Of a stretch of 64,000 nucleotides of DNA, positions 1 to 7,340 are shown piece after piece. Made by a program: the position numbers and the translations under genes. Source of the DNA: QZLE01 sp033852135. Its GTDB lineage: Bacteria; Pseudomonadota; Gammaproteobacteria; QZLD01. The stretch covers positions 186,001 to 250,000 of the forward strand of contig JAWSVB010000007.1 of the NCBI GenBank assembly GCA_033852135.1, written 5' to 3'. Position 1 is the stretch's first letter. Each line of letters opens with the position of its first letter. The notes beneath the pieces were generated by a model. It worked only from the letters and a program-made list of their open reading frames with translations, was not told the DNA's origin and searched no databases.

Positions 1-75
1 CACGGATATTTAAGTATTTTTATTACATACACATTTAAATACAAAACAATTTGTAAAATAATTCGACACAATAAA

Positions 76-102
76 AAAGCCCTGAAAAATATTCAGGGCT
101 TT
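76..102 (-). terminator. Rho-independent terminator of the PEP-CTERM gene
   Basis: An 11-bp perfect stem (AAAGCCCTGAA with its complement) and a 5-nt loop. On the minus strand it is followed by a run of T. It lies just beyond the stop of the PEP-CTERM gene that ends at 132. Confidence 0.85.
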
Positions 103-131
103 AATATTATCTTTATATTTTTAGCTTAAAA

Positions 132-779
132 TTACTTTCTTCTCAAAAATCCTAATCCAATAAGACCGAATCCAAGCAAAGCAACTAGCGCAGGTTCTGG
201 AACTGGCTCTGCTGATACTGACAATGTTAAATCATCCATTGTCCACCAGCCACCACCATAGCCATCTACATCACTAGCTATAATCTGTAACCTTTTAACT
301 CCAACAAAGTCAGCTGCCAACCACTGCCACTCAGGGTTAGCTACATTATCTGTTAAAGCTAATGCTGAGCTTGAATCAATTAGGTTATCCTGTTCATCAT
401 AAGCATTTAACTGAACGGTTTCAGAACCCCAAGAAGCATTAGCCATAAACACATTGAAGTATGCTCCTTGAACATCATATAGCTGATCAAAGACGATATT
501 TCTTTCTACACCATCGCTCCAGTTCCAAAGAGCTTGCTCACCGCTATAAGCGCCAACAGATGAAAATTGACTGTCAGAGTTCTCTACAACTGCCCAAGGG
601 TTACTGCCACCATTCTCTGAAGGCCATTCAAAACCACCATAAGTGCCAGAAATTCCAAGAGCCGGGAAATTTGCTCTGTTGGTAAAACCACCAATATCTT
701 CAAAGTCCATTACAAGTGCATTTGCCATACCGCTTATTGAAAAAAGCGCTGCTGCAATTACCACATTAATTTTGTTCAT
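132..779 (-). CDS. PEP-CTERM sorting domain protein
   Basis: Secreted protein of about 215 residues. It has an N-terminal signal peptide (MNKINVVIAAALFSISGMANA) and a C-terminal PEP-CTERM tail: VPEP, then a hydrophobic helix, then RRK at the end. That tail is the recognition signal for exosortase; the XrtA gene is in this same window at 48-50 kb. The middle is rich in W, G, S and N with no recognised catalytic motif, as is usual for these surface or matrix proteins. The start at 779 is preferred over an upstream in-frame codon because GGAG lies 6 nt before this ATG. A sigma-54-like promoter and a conserved dyad lie upstream, shared with the PEP-CTERM gene at 60.9 kb. Specific function unknown. 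Confidence 0.9.
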   Translation of the reverse strand: MNKINVVIAAALFSISGMANALVMDFEDIGGFTNRANFPALGISGTYGGFEWPSENGGSNPWAVVENSDSQFSSVGAYSGEQALWNWSDGVERNIVFDQLYDVQGAYFNVFMANASWGSETVQLNAYDEQDNLIDSSSALALTDNVANPEWQWLAADFVGVKRLQIIASDVDGYGGGWWTMDDLTLSVSAEPVPEPALVALLGFGLIGLGFLRRK

Positions 780-818
780 TTCTAGCTCCATAAAGTGTTA
801 TCTAATATAGAAAAACTA

Positions 819-833
819 GCAAAAAGCGTACCG
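819..833 (-). promoter_or_regulatory. Sigma-54-like promoter of PEP-CTERM gene 1
   Basis: Minus strand reads CGGTAC-GCTTT-TTGC, against the sigma-54 consensus TGGCAC-N5-TTGC with exact spacing. It lies about 40 nt before the start codon. The first and fourth -24 bases deviate, so it needs the support of the matching arrangement at 60993-61007. Confidence 0.55.
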
Positions 834-893
834 TCACGCCACGCCATTGATAACATAGGAATTATCTAGAACAAAATCCAACACCCCACATTA

Positions 894-916
894 AAATGTA
901 AATTATCCTGACACCA
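894..916 (-). promoter_or_regulatory. Conserved upstream dyad, candidate enhancer-binding site
   Basis: A 23-nt element containing the dyad TGTAAA-N5-CTGACA (897-913). It matches 61069-61091 at 21 of 23 positions and lies 60 nt from the sigma-54-like element. The second copy lies 61 nt from its own. This position and symmetry suit an enhancer-binding regulator such as PrsR of the PEP-CTERM system (inference). Confidence 0.55.
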
Positions 917-970
917 ATATTAACTTTCCCTAAAACAGTTATCACCGTTAAAAACCACTCTTATTAACCA

Positions 971-1423
971 CTATGCTGATTCTAAGCTTGCGTGAACTAC
1001 CTTGTTATAATTGACTACATCTACAACATCAATGTTATCTGGGCCATACTCTCCCCCCTTAAATAAGGGCTGCTTAAAACCAAAACATTGGTTATCACCA
1101 AGCTCAAGACCATTCTCCAGTAATACCGCATGTGCATCTAGCTGATACCACTCTTCACCAAGTTCTATCGAAACCGGTGGTAAACCATGCTCTTCAATTA
1201 ACTCTGATACATCAACAATTTCGCCATTAGTTAACGAATATAGAAAGTATTTACCTTCAGAATCTAAAATGAAAAAATCACCAAACGGGGTCATATCTAA
1301 TAATTCTGAGCTTTCAGAAATACCCCAAATACTCATAATTTCTTCTTTAACTTTTTTCTTAATCTGCATCTTATAACCACTTAAATACGAACAAGGGGAA
1401 AACACGATGTATTTCCCATCCAA
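971..1423 (-). CDS. DUF1851 / T6SS immunity Tdi1 C-terminal-like protein
   Basis: Small cytoplasmic protein. The stretch PFGDFFILDSEGKYFLYSL, then CFGFKQPLFKGGEYGPDNI and VVDVVNY, matches my memory of the DUF1851 family (C-terminal domain of the type VI secretion immunity protein Tdi1). Full-length relatives carry a GAD-like N-terminal domain that is mostly missing here. The start is uncertain: the longest frame opens with TTG at 1423, and ATG codons lie at 1369 and 1336, none with a strong ribosome-binding site. No type VI or toxin gene is nearby, so it is an orphan. Role as an immunity protein is inference. Confidence 0.6.
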   Translation of the reverse strand: MDGKYIVFSPCSYLSGYKMQIKKKVKEEIMSIWGISESSELLDMTPFGDFFILDSEGKYFLYSLTNGEIVDVSELIEEHGLPPVSIELGEEWYQLDAHAVLLENGLELGDNQCFGFKQPLFKGGEYGPDNIDVVDVVNYNKVVHASLESA

Positions 1424-1549
1424 CTATTTAATTATATCTTATTTAAGTATGGCTCTAATAGCTCTTCAGGTGATTGTAAATGCTATAAAACCCCATAACT
1501 ATCCGTTTTATAGCTGCTTAGTACTGAGTTAATTAATATACACAATTAA

Positions 1550-1909
1550 CTATTTTTCCTTATGCATCTCTATATTTTTACATATCTCATCTGCTGCTGC
1601 ACAACAACCAGGCTTGGCCCTGGCATTTGATTTTGCATTCGCATCAACAAAACTATGGAAGGCTATCTTTAAACGATTCATCAAACAGTCTGAATATTGG
1701 ATATTAACTTTAAGCATAAACTCAGCCAGCTTATCAATATCAATCATATTGTTATTATAATGAAAAATAATAGAGTTTCTTTCAAACTTAACATCAATAA
1801 TTCCAGGAATATCTACAGCAATTTCCTTTGCATATTCCACTAGTTCATCAGTAGTTACATCTATCTTTAACCGGACACTCTTCTCAAATGCCGGATCTAT
1901 ATCACTCAT
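1550..1909 (-). CDS. Small HMA-fold-like hypothetical protein with Cys-rich tail
   Basis: About 119 residues. The first 75 alternate strand and helix in a pattern like the ferredoxin-like heavy-metal-associated fold (VRLKIDVTTDELVEYAKEI, then PGIIDVKFERNSIIFHY), but the CxxC metal motif of HMA domains is absent. The C-terminal part has a Cys pair and another Cys (GCCAAADEIC), which might bind metal. Start ATG at 1909 is chosen because GGGGG lies 5 nt upstream. It stands alone between two longer intergenic regions. Function unknown; the fold assignment is by eye only. Confidence 0.6.
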   Translation of the reverse strand: MSDIDPAFEKSVRLKIDVTTDELVEYAKEIAVDIPGIIDVKFERNSIIFHYNNNMIDIDKLAEFMLKVNIQYSDCLMNRLKIAFHSFVDANAKSNARAKPGCCAAADEICKNIEMHKEK

Positions 1910-2106
1910 CACAACCCCCAAAATACCGACCTGTAAAGCAAAACACTCTCTTATATGTTAGACATATAATCCTAAGTTTAATTCACAAAGGTAATACCCC
2001 TAAACTCTTTTAATAAAGATGAATTAAAAGTTTCATAAAAATAAAACATATATGGAATTTATTTCCCTGAAGACAAACCACCCATTTTTATTTTAAACAG
2101 GGAAGC

Positions 2107-2282
2107 CTTATGAAAGAGCATACGAATAGTATGTGACTGAATAAATCTGGAGTTGCAACACAATATTAGGTGAAAAAAGCTGCTGCAACTTAAACCGTCA
2201 TGAGCGCACTTCGACTACGCTCAGTACAGGCAGCTTAGGCAAGGCGGAAGCTAGTTAAAAAACTAGGGTTACTTTAGTAAAA
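2107..2282. repeat. Long direct repeat, copy A
   Basis: Shares a nearly collinear sequence with 2349-2501, including CATACGAATAGTATG (a small palindrome), GGAGTTGCAACACA and AGCTGCTGCAACTTAAAC. Together with copy B it fills most of the 640-bp gap between the HMA-like gene and yjdM, which holds no gene. Copy A differs mainly by a 24-nt insertion at 2209-2232. Confidence 0.85.
2209..2232. repeat. Short CTTCG-type element inserted in copy A
   Basis: CTTCGACTACGCTCAGTACAG followed by GCA interrupts copy A exactly between GAGCGCA and GCTTA, which are adjacent in copy B. The bases GCA occur on both sides, as a 3-nt duplication would. Related sequences (CTTCGGCTACGCTCAGG) recur at 29.9, 33.2 and 37.1-37.4 kb. 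Confidence 0.75.
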
Positions 2283-2348
2283 AAATATTATCAACTAATT
2301 CAATCATGATTCTTAGGTTATTTTACCGAAGACTAGGCATATCGAGGA

Positions 2349-2501
2349 CTTATAAAGGAGCATACGAGTAGTATGTGACTGAATAAGCCTGGAGTTGCAA
2401 CACAGTATTAGGTGAAAAAAGCTGCTGCAACTTAAACCGTCATGAGCGCAGCTTAAACAAGGCAAAAGCCAGTTAAAAACACGGAGTTTACTTTAGTAAA
2501 T
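2349..2501. repeat. Long direct repeat, copy B
   Basis: Uninterrupted version of copy A. It runs on into an inverted repeat, AAAAGCCAGTTAAAAA (2464-2479) against TTTTTTAATTGGCTTTT (2507-2523), so the right part could fold into a long hairpin before the 3' end of yjdM. Confidence 0.85.
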
Positions 2502-2550
2502 GAGTATTTTTTAATTGGCTTTTAACGCAGTATAAGCAAGCGCAATAGGT

Positions 2551-2889
2551 TTAAGCTTTTTTAACAAACTGAGATTTAAGCTTCATCGGCCCAATACCAT
2601 CAACCTTACAGTCGATATCGTGATCCCCATCAACAAGGCGGATACTCTTTACCTTGGTACCTACCTTAACTACAGATGATGAACCTTTGACCTTCAGATC
2701 TTTTATCACAGTTACACTGTCACCATCTTGCAAGACATTGCCAACTGCATCTTTAATTACCTTTACATCTTCCGCTTCAGCCTCAGCATTGGCAGCCCAC
2801 TCATGAGCGCATTCTGGGCAGATTAAAAGAGTTCCATCTTCATAGGTGTATTCTGAATTACATTTAGGGCAATTTGGTAGTTGTGACAT
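2551..2889 (-). CDS. yjdM: YjdM/PhnA family zinc-ribbon protein
   Basis: 112 residues. An N-terminal zinc ribbon (CPKC at 8-11 and CPEC at 24-27) is followed by the compact beta domain of the YjdM (formerly PhnA) family, with the motif DGDSVTVIKDLKVKGSS typical of it. The protein is near the family's usual length of about 110. Despite the old name it is not part of the phosphonate lyase pathway, and its biochemical role is not settled. It is a single gene with a weak GGA-type ribosome-binding site. Confidence 0.95.
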   Translation of the reverse strand: MSQLPNCPKCNSEYTYEDGTLLICPECAHEWAANAEAEAEDVKVIKDAVGNVLQDGDSVTVIKDLKVKGSSSVVKVGTKVKSIRLVDGDHDIDCKVDGIGPMKLKSQFVKKA

Positions 2890-2986
2890 TTTAATTCCAC
2901 TTCAGTCGGTTAAATTTATGTGCAACTTTAACATAGCAGAGGATAATCTTGGGAAATATTATCCACCTTATTTAGGCTAGTTACAT

Positions 2987-3523
2987 TCAGAAACCAGATC
3001 CAGGAAGCTTTAAGAACTCTATCTCTTCAGCCGTGGATTCCCTACCCAATATTTTATTTCTATGCGGATAGCGACCAAACTTTTCAATTATTGCCTTATG
3101 CTTAAGCTCAAATTCGTAACTAGCATCAAAACCTAGGCTCTTAAATAACTTTTCTGCCTCCTCATGTACCACTAAAGATTCACTATGCATAAACGGCATG
3201 TATATAAAAGTCCTTTTAAGGAGAGGTAATTGTTCATCAACATTAAGAATAACTGCCTCCTGCGCTAACTTTAAAGCCATCTCATCACTTGCAAATGCTT
3301 GCGGAGTATCGCGGTATATATTTCTGGAGAACTGGTCTAAAACTATAATCTCTGCCAAGCGACCTTCAGGATAATCCCTCCATTCTGCAAGCTGGGATCT
3401 AATAGCTTTTTCATGTAACTTTAAAAAACGAGCTTTTATTTCCTGATCAAACTCTTCATCTTTAATCCACCACTTAGATTGATGGATCTCTTCAAACCAA
3501 AACTTAATCACTTCTTGGTACAT
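2987..3523 (-). CDS. DUF924 family protein
   Basis: 178 residues, near the usual DUF924 length. Diagnostic stretches are IKFWFEEI at the N-terminus, LDQFSRNIYRDTPQAFA and a final GRYPHRNKILGRESTAEE, followed by FLKLPGSGF. The fold is an all-helical TPR-like one; the function is not established. Its ribosome-binding site (GAAGGG) lies inside the last codons of the upstream transglutaminase-like gene, whose stop is 3 nt before this start, so the two are almost certainly co-transcribed and probably translationally coupled. Confidence 0.92.
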   Translation of the reverse strand: MYQEVIKFWFEEIHQSKWWIKDEEFDQEIKARFLKLHEKAIRSQLAEWRDYPEGRLAEIIVLDQFSRNIYRDTPQAFASDEMALKLAQEAVILNVDEQLPLLKRTFIYMPFMHSESLVVHEEAEKLFKSLGFDASYEFELKHKAIIEKFGRYPHRNKILGRESTAEEIEFLKLPGSGF

Positions 3524-3526
3524 TTT

Positions 3527-4141
3527 TCACCCTTCGCTCATTAAAGAAATTGGTGTAACCAGCTCAATATCTGGAAAATTATTTTGAATCTCTTTCTGTG
3601 TTTTATACCTTTCAAGCGTATCTGTTATAAGTGTAAGCGGTTCTGCCCATATTTCAGGCAGATCTGCCTCACCTTGAGTAATTATTGGAAAAGCCAATTT
3701 TTCCATTGGCGGGCAAAACTGCGCATCAACCCCAGCTTTATTCCCCCTTGCATCTATACGATACCAACCATAGTTTTCCAGATAGACTGCGTTTAACCCA
3801 TGCAAACAAAAAGGTGGTTCATCTTTAGTTATAGTTAGTCTTTGATAGCATAATCCGGCAGGAATCCCATTTGCTCTTAACAATGCCGCAAGCAGATGAC
3901 TTTTAGCATAGCAATACCCTGTACCATATTTAAGAACATCAGAAGCCATACAGGTAACCGGGTCTAACTTATAGTCTCCGCTGTGCTTAATCTCATCACG
4001 CACAAACTCAAAACATGCCTTGGCAACCTCTTGTGTATTTGAGCACGGATCTGCTATCTGTTTTGCCTTTTGATTCACTTCCGAATCAAGCCAGTCAATA
4101 TACTTTGTAGACTCTAAATATTTTTGCACAATAACACCCAT
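3527..4141 (-). CDS. Transglutaminase-like cysteine protease-fold protein
   Basis: 204 residues. The transglutaminase-like triad is visible: Cys in GTGYCYAKSHLLAALLRA, His in FCLHGLNAVYL and Asp in WYRIDARGN. There is no signal peptide, so it is likely cytosolic. Proteins with this core act as proteases or amidases rather than cross-linking enzymes in bacteria; the substrate is unknown. It forms a two-gene unit with the downstream DUF924 gene. The start at 4141 lacks a clear Shine-Dalgarno sequence. Confidence 0.85.
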   Translation of the reverse strand: MGVIVQKYLESTKYIDWLDSEVNQKAKQIADPCSNTQEVAKACFEFVRDEIKHSGDYKLDPVTCMASDVLKYGTGYCYAKSHLLAALLRANGIPAGLCYQRLTITKDEPPFCLHGLNAVYLENYGWYRIDARGNKAGVDAQFCPPMEKLAFPIITQGEADLPEIWAEPLTLITDTLERYKTQKEIQNNFPDIELVTPISLMSEG

Positions 4142-4214
4142 TAAAAATAGCTTATTGCCTTACTCATTAAAGCTTGGTACTTCGTAAGCCCTAACTAAAA
4201 ATTAGCATATATAC

Positions 4215-4243
4215 TTAATTGTTATAAGGGTTATAACAATTAA
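4215..4243. promoter_or_regulatory. Perfect 13-bp dyad, candidate metal-regulator operator
   Basis: TTAATTGTTATAA-GGG-TTATAACAATTAA, a perfect inverted repeat in the 220-bp space between the divergent transglutaminase-like and DtxR-type genes. Placement fits an autoregulatory operator for the DtxR-type protein or a Zur-like box (GTTATA...TATAAC). Which regulator binds is inference. Confidence 0.6.
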
Positions 4244-4361
4244 CTGCTATTAACGCTTATTCTTTTTAGGAAAGACTAACTATTTCTCGAAAAAAATATA
4301 TTGTTTTAGAATTTCAACTTTTATGCGACAATGTAATTAGCAGCAGCAAAAGGTGAACAAC

Positions 4362-4817
4362 ATGAACAATGAAGGGACTGAACTTTCTGAAAATCTTGAG
4401 GATTATCTTGAAGTTATCTACCACCTTGAAACATCAGAAAAAGTAGCACGAGCAAAAGATATTGCATCTAACCTTGGGATTAAGCCTGGTTCTGTCACAG
4501 GTGGCCTCAAGGCATTGGATAAAAAAGGGCTAATCAATTATCAGCCATATGCTTATATCACTCTTACTGATGCAGGCAAAGCAATCGCAGAAGAGATTGC
4601 TGGACGCCATGTTGTCATCAAAAATTTCTTAACTGAAGTACTTCAGGTGGATGCTGAAACAGCTGATGCTACTGCATGTAGAATTGAACATGTTATCGAT
4701 AAAACAACCTTACAACGTCTAAACTGTTTTGTTGATTTTCTATCTCTTGAGAAAGTTGAAGGTGAAACCTATCTTGAGAAATTTAAGAGTTTTTGTGTCT
4801 GCAAGCATACTTCTTAA
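4362..4817 (+). CDS. DtxR/MntR family metal-dependent repressor
   Basis: 151 residues. An N-terminal winged helix (ENLEDYLEVIYHLE, then AKDIASNLGIKPGSVTGGLKALDKKGLINY) is followed by the DtxR dimerisation and metal-binding helices. GRHVV and ACRIEHVID align with DtxR His79 and Cys102/Glu105/His106, a pattern more like iron-type DtxR than MntR. There is no C-terminal SH3-like domain. The tail FCVCKH carries extra possible ligands. ATG 4362 is chosen over an upstream GTG because AGGTG precedes it by 6 nt. Its 3' end overlaps the convergent importer permease by 35 bp, so it probably regulates that importer in response to Mn, Fe or Zn (inference). Confidence 0.9.
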   Translation: MNNEGTELSENLEDYLEVIYHLETSEKVARAKDIASNLGIKPGSVTGGLKALDKKGLINYQPYAYITLTDAGKAIAEEIAGRHVVIKNFLTEVLQVDAETADATACRIEHVIDKTTLQRLNCFVDFLSLEKVEGETYLEKFKSFCVCKHTS

Positions 4818-5643
4818 ATAGAAAGCTAAACACAAAACAAATAAAGGCAACCATCACTACGGTTGCACCTGTTGCTGTATTAGCCCATTCCTGAACTGAA
4901 ATCAGTAAGCCACTTACTGAAGCTAGTAGACTTATTGAGATCGACCACCAAAACATTCCGCCGACACTCTTTGCAAAATTTCTAGCTGCTGCAGCTGGTA
5001 TGATTACTAAGCCAGTTACAACTAGTATTCCACACCACCACACACAAAAGATAACTGTGATAGAAAGAAACGCAGCAAATAGATATTGATATAAAGCTAC
5101 GTTTACGCCATGCACCTCAGCAACTAAACTATCCAATCCGCTATAGAGCATCTTGTTATATGCAAATACCTGAAATACCACCATAGCAACCAGCAATAGG
5201 AATAAGAAGGTTATGTCGGTATTGGTAAGGGTCAACACATCACCATATACAAAGCGCATAACTAAGCGACTAAGACCTGGGTTCCTACTGATAACAGCTA
5301 TTCCAAAAGCAACAACTGCAGAAAATATAACACCAATAACACTATCCAGAGATAATGAGCTGTTCCGCTTAGAAAATACTATCCCCGCAGCAACCAAAAC
5401 TCCAAAAACTGGCATTATAAAATAAGGGGAAACCCCTAAAATAATACCTATAGCGACTCCTGCTAAACTCGTATGACTTATAGCATCAGCAAAAAATGCC
5501 ATCCTGAAATTAACCACCTGAACCCCAACTGTAGCAGTTAGAGGAGCTAACAATACCAGCCCTAACATTGCTTTCTGCATAAATGGCATCTGCATAGATT
5601 CAAAAGGGAATATAGTTGCAATAAACTCTAGTAAAACTTCCAT
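4783..5643 (-). CDS. Metal ABC transporter permease, ZnuB/ABC-3 family
   Basis: About 286 residues with 7-9 hydrophobic segments. Family signatures are FFADAISHTSLAGVAIGIILG and LVIIPAAAARNFAKS, as in ZnuB, MntB and SitC. It forms the inner-membrane channel with the ATPase encoded immediately upstream. The ATG at 5643 shares its A with the TGA of the ATPase (TGATG) and has GAGAGG 8 nt before it, supporting this start over a longer frame. The last 35 bp overlap the end of the DtxR-type gene on the opposite strand. Confidence 0.92.
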   Translation of the reverse strand: MEVLLEFIATIFPFESMQMPFMQKAMLGLVLLAPLTATVGVQVVNFRMAFFADAISHTSLAGVAIGIILGVSPYFIMPVFGVLVAAGIVFSKRNSSLSLDSVIGVIFSAVVAFGIAVISRNPGLSRLVMRFVYGDVLTLTNTDITFLFLLLVAMVVFQVFAYNKMLYSGLDSLVAEVHGVNVALYQYLFAAFLSITVIFCVWWCGILVVTGLVIIPAAAARNFAKSVGGMFWWSISISLLASVSGLLISVQEWANTATGATVVMVAFICFVFSFLFKKYACRHKNS

Positions 5644-6428
5644 CAAGAATTCCTCTCCCCGGCTGCTTGGCAAGAATAGAAGTTCTGAATCTTATCCTGA
5701 TCTATGACTCCCATATGTATACCGAAAGTCGATGCAAGTACTTCAGGAGTAATAACTTCTTGGGGCAAACCTTCAGCAATAACAGTATGATTCATACAGA
5801 TAACATGGGTTGAGTGCTGCGTTACTGTACCTAAATCATGACTTACCATTATCTGGGTAAACCCCATTGTGGCACGAAGATCTTCCAGCAACTCACAAAA
5901 AATCTGCCCACCATGAAAATCAACACCAGTATCAGGTTCATCCAATACCAATAACTCTGGATTAGTTTGTAACGCCAACGCTAATAAGACTCTCTGTAAC
6001 TCGCCACCAGAAAGATTCCCTACTCTTCTATCAATTAAATGAGACGAGTGAACTGCAGCTAGCACCTCTTCACAATCTTGCCTGCATTTTTTTTTCACCC
6101 CTAACCATAGAGGATATCTTTGTAGCCCCATGGCCATAAACTCAAGCACCGTAACCGGAATGTTACGATCAAAATCCATCCGTTGTGGCACATAACCAAT
6201 TACAGGTTTAACCACGTCATTAATACAGTTAATAGATATGGAGCCTGAATACTTAATTTTTCCCAGTAGAGCCAATAATAGTGTTGTCTTGCCTGCGCCA
6301 TTAGGGCCAACAATCGAGGTGCAGCTATTACTTGGTACTCTAGCGGTAATATTCTCAATTATCTTTATATCATTTAGCCTTACAGCAACATTATTAAACT
6401 TTATAGCTTCATGGCAATCTGCATTCAT
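5643..6428 (-). CDS. Metal ABC transporter ATP-binding protein, ZnuC-like
   Basis: 261 residues with a complete ATPase set: Walker A GPNGAGKTT, Q-loop YVPQRMDF, signature LSGGELQRV, Walker B LLVLDEPDTGVD and the switch His in VSHDLGT. It energises metal uptake with the neighbouring permease and binding protein. It starts at an ATG that overlaps the TGA of the binding-protein gene (TGATG); an in-frame TTG lies one codon upstream. Confidence 0.93.
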   Translation of the reverse strand: MNADCHEAIKFNNVAVRLNDIKIIENITARVPSNSCTSIVGPNGAGKTTLLLALLGKIKYSGSISINCINDVVKPVIGYVPQRMDFDRNIPVTVLEFMAMGLQRYPLWLGVKKKCRQDCEEVLAAVHSSHLIDRRVGNLSGGELQRVLLALALQTNPELLVLDEPDTGVDFHGGQIFCELLEDLRATMGFTQIMVSHDLGTVTQHSTHVICMNHTVIAEGLPQEVITPEVLASTFGIHMGVIDQDKIQNFYSCQAAGERNS

Positions 6429-7327
6429 CAATTTAAAGCCCCCAGAGCTTTATTTAAATTTTCCATATTTGCCTGCATCACCTTCTCATAATAATCCAGT
6501 GGAGCATCACTTGGCCCGCTTGCAACTGGATCCAATGCAATCAAATGGACTTGAGACTCCCTACTTATAGTTTTGGCATATTTATCATCAAACTGAGGTT
6601 CAACTAAAATAGCTTTAACATTCATAGCTTTTATTTTATGTATCAACTTAATAATTCTAGCAGCTGATGGAGCTTCCCCTGGATGGTCTTGAATAGAATC
6701 TATCACCTCAAACCCCGAATCTACTGCTAGATAATTAAACACATCATGCTGCGCTACCACTTTTGGAGACTGTAGTTTTATCATCAAAGCTGAAAAATCA
6801 TTGGCTAGTTTCTGAAGCTTATTTTTATATACCTGAGCATTTTTTATATATATACCTGCTTGCTCTTTATCCTTTTGAACAAGTTCACTAAGGATAGTAT
6901 CAAGCATCGAAGCATAACGCTTCGGACTGGCAAAAAGATGAGGATTTAAGGAAGCATGATGTGCCTCACCATGGCGGTGATCATCACTACTTAGCACCCC
7001 ATTAATTCCTGTTGATGTATCTACAACCTTTGAGCCTTTCGGCAGAGTCCCAGTGGCAAAATGGTTATCTAACCCAAGGCCATTGATAATCATAATATCT
7101 GCAAACGATATTTTACGTGCATCAGATGGTGTTAAATTATAGTCATGTGGACAGCCAGCAGTTGATTGAATCACAATATCAACAGAAACCCCATTTGCTC
7201 CATGAGTAATATTTTTAGTTAGCTGGTAGATTGGAAATGTTGTTGTAACTATTTTAATGCCATTACCGGCAGCAGAAGCTACCGGTAACGAGAGAAATAA
7301 TACAATAATGAGGGGTAAAAATTTAAT
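6428..7327 (-). CDS. Periplasmic metal-binding protein, ZnuA-like, probable ATT start
   Basis: Cluster A-I binding protein. His ligands are visible in GCPHDYNLTPSD, LNPHLFASP and VAQHDVFNY, and a modest His-rich loop DDHRHGEAHH precedes the second, favouring zinc (or Mn). If translation begins at the ATT at 7327, the product is 299 residues with a textbook signal peptide (KFLPLIIVLFLSLPVASA), and the gap to the upstream stop is 13 nt. The only ATG in this frame is at 7444 and would overlap the upstream gene by 104 bp with no typical signal sequence; in-frame TTG and GTG codons in that overlap lack a ribosome-binding site. The stop overlaps the ATPase start. Confidence 0.85.
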   Translation of the reverse strand: MKFLPLIIVLFLSLPVASAAGNGIKIVTTTFPIYQLTKNITHGANGVSVDIVIQSTAGCPHDYNLTPSDARKISFADIMIINGLGLDNHFATGTLPKGSKVVDTSTGINGVLSSDDHRHGEAHHASLNPHLFASPKRYASMLDTILSELVQKDKEQAGIYIKNAQVYKNKLQKLANDFSALMIKLQSPKVVAQHDVFNYLAVDSGFEVIDSIQDHPGEAPSAARIIKLIHKIKAMNVKAILVEPQFDDKYAKTISRESQVHLIALDPVASGPSDAPLDYYEKVMQANMENLNKALGALN

Positions 7328-7340
7328 CTGAGCAACAGCT

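Noticed and set aside
2107..2501. Integron attC sites
   Set aside because: The repeats lack the attC R'/R'' core sites, no cassette genes lie between them and no integrase is present.
4783..4817. Overlap of the DtxR-type gene and permease as a sign of frameshift or misassembly
   Set aside because: Both proteins are intact at their C-termini for their families; convergent tail overlap is a natural explanation.
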